Origin: a virus
Length of the DNA stretch: 64,000 nucleotides
IMG/VR virus record: IMGVR_UViG_3300010885_040738
Coordinates: 1 to 64,000 of that record
Strand: one strand, 5' to 3'
Below are positions 61,768 through 64,000 of this stretch, one piece after another. Within the stretch, counting starts at the first letter, position 1. Each line of letters starts with the position of its first letter. Both the position numbers and the translations under genes were made by a program. The notes beneath the pieces are model-generated. The model saw only the letters and a list, made by a program, of their open reading frames with translations, did not search any database and was not told the origin of the DNA.

Positions 61768-63986
61768 GCATAAGCGGATTCGCCCCCGGGAAAGAGATTA
61801 CCGTACCGCGTGGGGCGTGGCCCGTCATCGCGCAGCGCCGCAAAGGTACGCCTTCTCGCGCCAGCGCCATGCAGAACGCCCGAATACAGTTCGGCACCGC
61901 CAGGAGCCGTGCGGGGACATCGGCGGTCTTCGCCGCGACCGGGAAGGTGAAGGCGATCAGCAATTGGATCACCCCGGGCGACGTGAACCTTGTGCTCTAT
62001 CAGGATGGCGACATCCTAAAGTCGTACCGGCAGGATACGGTGACGTCAGCCACCATCCTCACTGGCCTGACGACAACCCGGTCGCCGGTCTTTGCGCCGC
62101 TCAACGTCTGGAATTACATTTGTGGGTACGACACGTCTGGCAACGGCACTATTCAAACCCGCGTGTTCGACGGAACAAACGCGGACAAAGCATTTCGCGG
62201 GGCCCCGGTCGTGACTACTTGGGACGCGGTGGACTCCGGTGCCGGGCAATGCACCGCAGGGCAGCACTTCATTGGCTTCGTGTACCAGAACAGAACAGGG
62301 TACTCTGGCATTCCGGTCACCGGCTCATCGTTTACGATCTCGGCCGCCACCAACGCGGCACCGTGCGTCCTGACTGCTGTTGGCAATAATCTTATTGACG
62401 GCCAAACCGTGACGATCGCCAGCGGCACAGGCAACACCGCAATCAACGGCACCCGGATTGTCACCAACCGCGTTGGCTCGAACTTCGAGCTTACCGACAC
62501 CGACGGCAACGTCATCAATGGCAATGGAATCTATACCGGTGGCGGGACTGTCACAAACCCGATGCAGGTGACACTGACAGCCGGCCTTCGCAGCATTTCA
62601 GTGACGATCGACTTTCCGGCGCAAACTGACGGCGGTGCTGGTGCTGGCGGCGTTCAATCCACTTTGTTCCTGATCATGACCCGGGCCGACAACCCAAACA
62701 TTCAGTACTTCATCCCAACCGACACGCAGAGTGGCAGCGTCGGCACGCAGCCGGTGCCATACAATACGCCAGCCACACTGACCTTCGTCGCCAGTATTTC
62801 GGACGAGGACATGGCGAACTCGCTGGCTGGTGACACTGCGCAGGCAAACTTTAACCTTCTCGCGCAGGACGCCGCCGGTAACGGCCCCTTCAATCCAAAC
62901 TTTGTCGTCGCCTACGGGAACCGCATGTGTTACGGCGTCGGGACCACGATGTACGCCAGCGACATCAACAATCCTCAGCAGATCGCCGCCGACCTCAACG
63001 CGGTCCGGATGCAGAACCAGCGCAAGATGGGCGCTGCGTTCCAGTTGCCAGGGAACACGAACTTCTACATCACCGGTGACCAGTGGACCGGCTACGTCAC
63101 GGACACCGGCGATTACCCGTCGACGTGGGCTCCTCCCGTCGGCGTGTCAGACAGCCTTGGCGCGCCATTCCAGAACTGCGTTTGCGCTCAAACCGGCGGC
63201 AACTGGGTGTGGATCGTGACGTCTGCCGGACCTTACCTCTACGACGGCGCCTATGGTGAGCAGCCGATCACTTACCTTTACTCCGGCTACGCTCCCGACG
63301 AGTCTCCGATCGGATGGAAGCGTGTCAACTGGAACGCTGCCTACGCCATCCAGATCAAGGACAATGTCAAGGAAAGCAAGCTCTACATTGCAGTGCCCCT
63401 CGACGGCGCAACCGAGCCAAACTTCATGTTCTGCATTGACTACCTGCAGGGCAAGACTTTTGACACCTGCGACATCAGCTTGGACGTCTACAACCCAGCG
63501 CAGTTCTCCAGCATCGGCATCGTGAAAGAGATTGCAACCGGAACCGCGAATCTTTGGATCGGCCCGGCTGCAGCTGGCAACGTTCGCCGCGTGGACGTGG
63601 CGACTCACAACGATGAAGGCTTGGCGATTGATTCGTACTGGGAGTCCGGGCTGTGCCGCGGCGCTGAGTTCCGGACATCAATGATTCGCGTCGGCGCGGT
63701 TGACATCTGGGCCCGCGGGAATGCGCCTTTAGATGTCAACGGGAACCCGACGTTTACCGTGACACTGTATAGTCCAGATCATCAGGTGAGCGTCCCGTTC
63801 ACCTTGCTCAGCACCCAGGGCGTGCCGGCTGCTTTAGTGCCTCAACCGGGGATTGGATACCAGAGCAAATCTGACATCTCAAAAATCGAGAACTACTCTA
63901 TAAGAGTTGGAACGAACGTTATCAACGGATGGTGGGAGCTCAGCATGCTTCGGCCGTACGCTAAGGCTGACCTTTACAACAGGTAA
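61764..63986 (+). CDS. Large tail or stabilisation-like protein (740 aa)
   Basis: ATGA overlap with the tailspike. Many beta segments; T-R-S-P-V-F-A near 105, and in the C-terminal half W-I-V-T-S-A-G-P-Y-L-Y and R-P-Y-A-K-A-D near the end. The pattern is similar to podovirus tail-tube or stabilisation proteins (gp10-like beta-propeller), but I cannot assign a family with certainty. Confidence 0.5.
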   Translation: MSISGFAPGKEITVPRGAWPVIAQRRKGTPSRASAMQNARIQFGTARSRAGTSAVFAATGKVKAISNWITPGDVNLVLYQDGDILKSYRQDTVTSATILTGLTTTRSPVFAPLNVWNYICGYDTSGNGTIQTRVFDGTNADKAFRGAPVVTTWDAVDSGAGQCTAGQHFIGFVYQNRTGYSGIPVTGSSFTISAATNAAPCVLTAVGNNLIDGQTVTIASGTGNTAINGTRIVTNRVGSNFELTDTDGNVINGNGIYTGGGTVTNPMQVTLTAGLRSISVTIDFPAQTDGGAGAGGVQSTLFLIMTRADNPNIQYFIPTDTQSGSVGTQPVPYNTPATLTFVASISDEDMANSLAGDTAQANFNLLAQDAAGNGPFNPNFVVAYGNRMCYGVGTTMYASDINNPQQIAADLNAVRMQNQRKMGAAFQLPGNTNFYITGDQWTGYVTDTGDYPSTWAPPVGVSDSLGAPFQNCVCAQTGGNWVWIVTSAGPYLYDGAYGEQPITYLYSGYAPDESPIGWKRVNWNAAYAIQIKDNVKESKLYIAVPLDGATEPNFMFCIDYLQGKTFDTCDISLDVYNPAQFSSIGIVKEIATGTANLWIGPAAAGNVRRVDVATHNDEGLAIDSYWESGLCRGAEFRTSMIRVGAVDIWARGNAPLDVNGNPTFTVTLYSPDHQVSVPFTLLSTQGVPAALVPQPGIGYQSKSDISKIENYSIRVGTNVINGWWELSMLRPYAKADLYNR

Positions 63987-63990
63987 CATT

Positions 63991-64000
63991 ATGACAAAAT
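63991..64000 (+). CDS. Start of the next gene (cut by window edge)
   Basis: ATG 63991 follows ACAGGTAAC 4 nt after the previous stop; only M-T-K is visible. Confidence 0.35.

Overview
The window is a 64 kb stretch of a tailed double-stranded DNA bacteriophage genome, or a prophage; no host genes are visible. It carries a recombination and replication module, a large terminase, a P22-sized portal, a scaffold, a major capsid protein, connector-like proteins, and several tail fibre or tailspike proteins. No tape-measure gene is seen, so a podovirus-like virion is the best guess. The host is not certain. Three tail-region proteins begin with Sec signal peptides ending in FAQ, YAQ or FGQ, a style common in Acidobacteriota, so an acidobacterial host is a reasonable but unproven inference. 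No tRNA, rRNA or CRISPR array was seen. | Layout: (1) 1-506, end of a + strand gene with a terminator. (2) 627-3254, minus strand: small proteins, a PP-loop ATPase and a YqaJ-type exonuclease with an apparent Fe-S cysteine set. (3) 3382-18097, plus strand early/replication module behind a symmetric divergent promoter: ribbon-helix-helix protein, Gp3/RDF-like protein, SbcC-like ATPase, SF2 helicase, VRR-NUC nuclease, C5 DNA methyltransferase, CHC2 primase zinc domain, VapE/SF3-like helicase and many tiny genes. (4) 18183-29310, a dense minus-strand accessory operon of mostly unknown small proteins, including a shortened ComM-like ATPase, a second PP-loop enzyme and several single-helix membrane peptides. 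(5) 29311-30110, non-coding, AT-rich, with repeated CCCTGCTCA boxes. (6) 30111-30977, HTH protein, possible small terminase. (7) 30970-35936, a 4.9 kb minus-strand island with a serine recombinase, bracketed by 48-bp direct repeats. (8) 36367-40374, plus strand small genes led by a PD-(D/E)XK+HTH protein. (9) 40384-63986, packaging, head and tail genes, interrupted by one antisense HTH gene at 57646-57789. | Genes are packed with ATGA/GTGA/TGATG overlaps, implying translational coupling. Where minus-strand genes do not overlap, the gap often holds one of two recurrent RNA hairpin leaders. Promoters of the form TTGCAN-N17-TAGANT recur, and several first genes that encode DNA-binding proteins appear to be leaderless. 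| Most unusual points: two reading frames of about 1.55 kb that share one ribosome-binding site and both look conserved (a C5 methyltransferase and a 'WPTP' phage protein); a three-copy RNA leader with compensatory stem changes; a direct-repeat-flanked recombinase island; a 57-residue protein resembling only the C-terminal tail of the DNA sliding clamp; and signal peptides on virion proteins. All family calls are from reading the sequence, with no database search.
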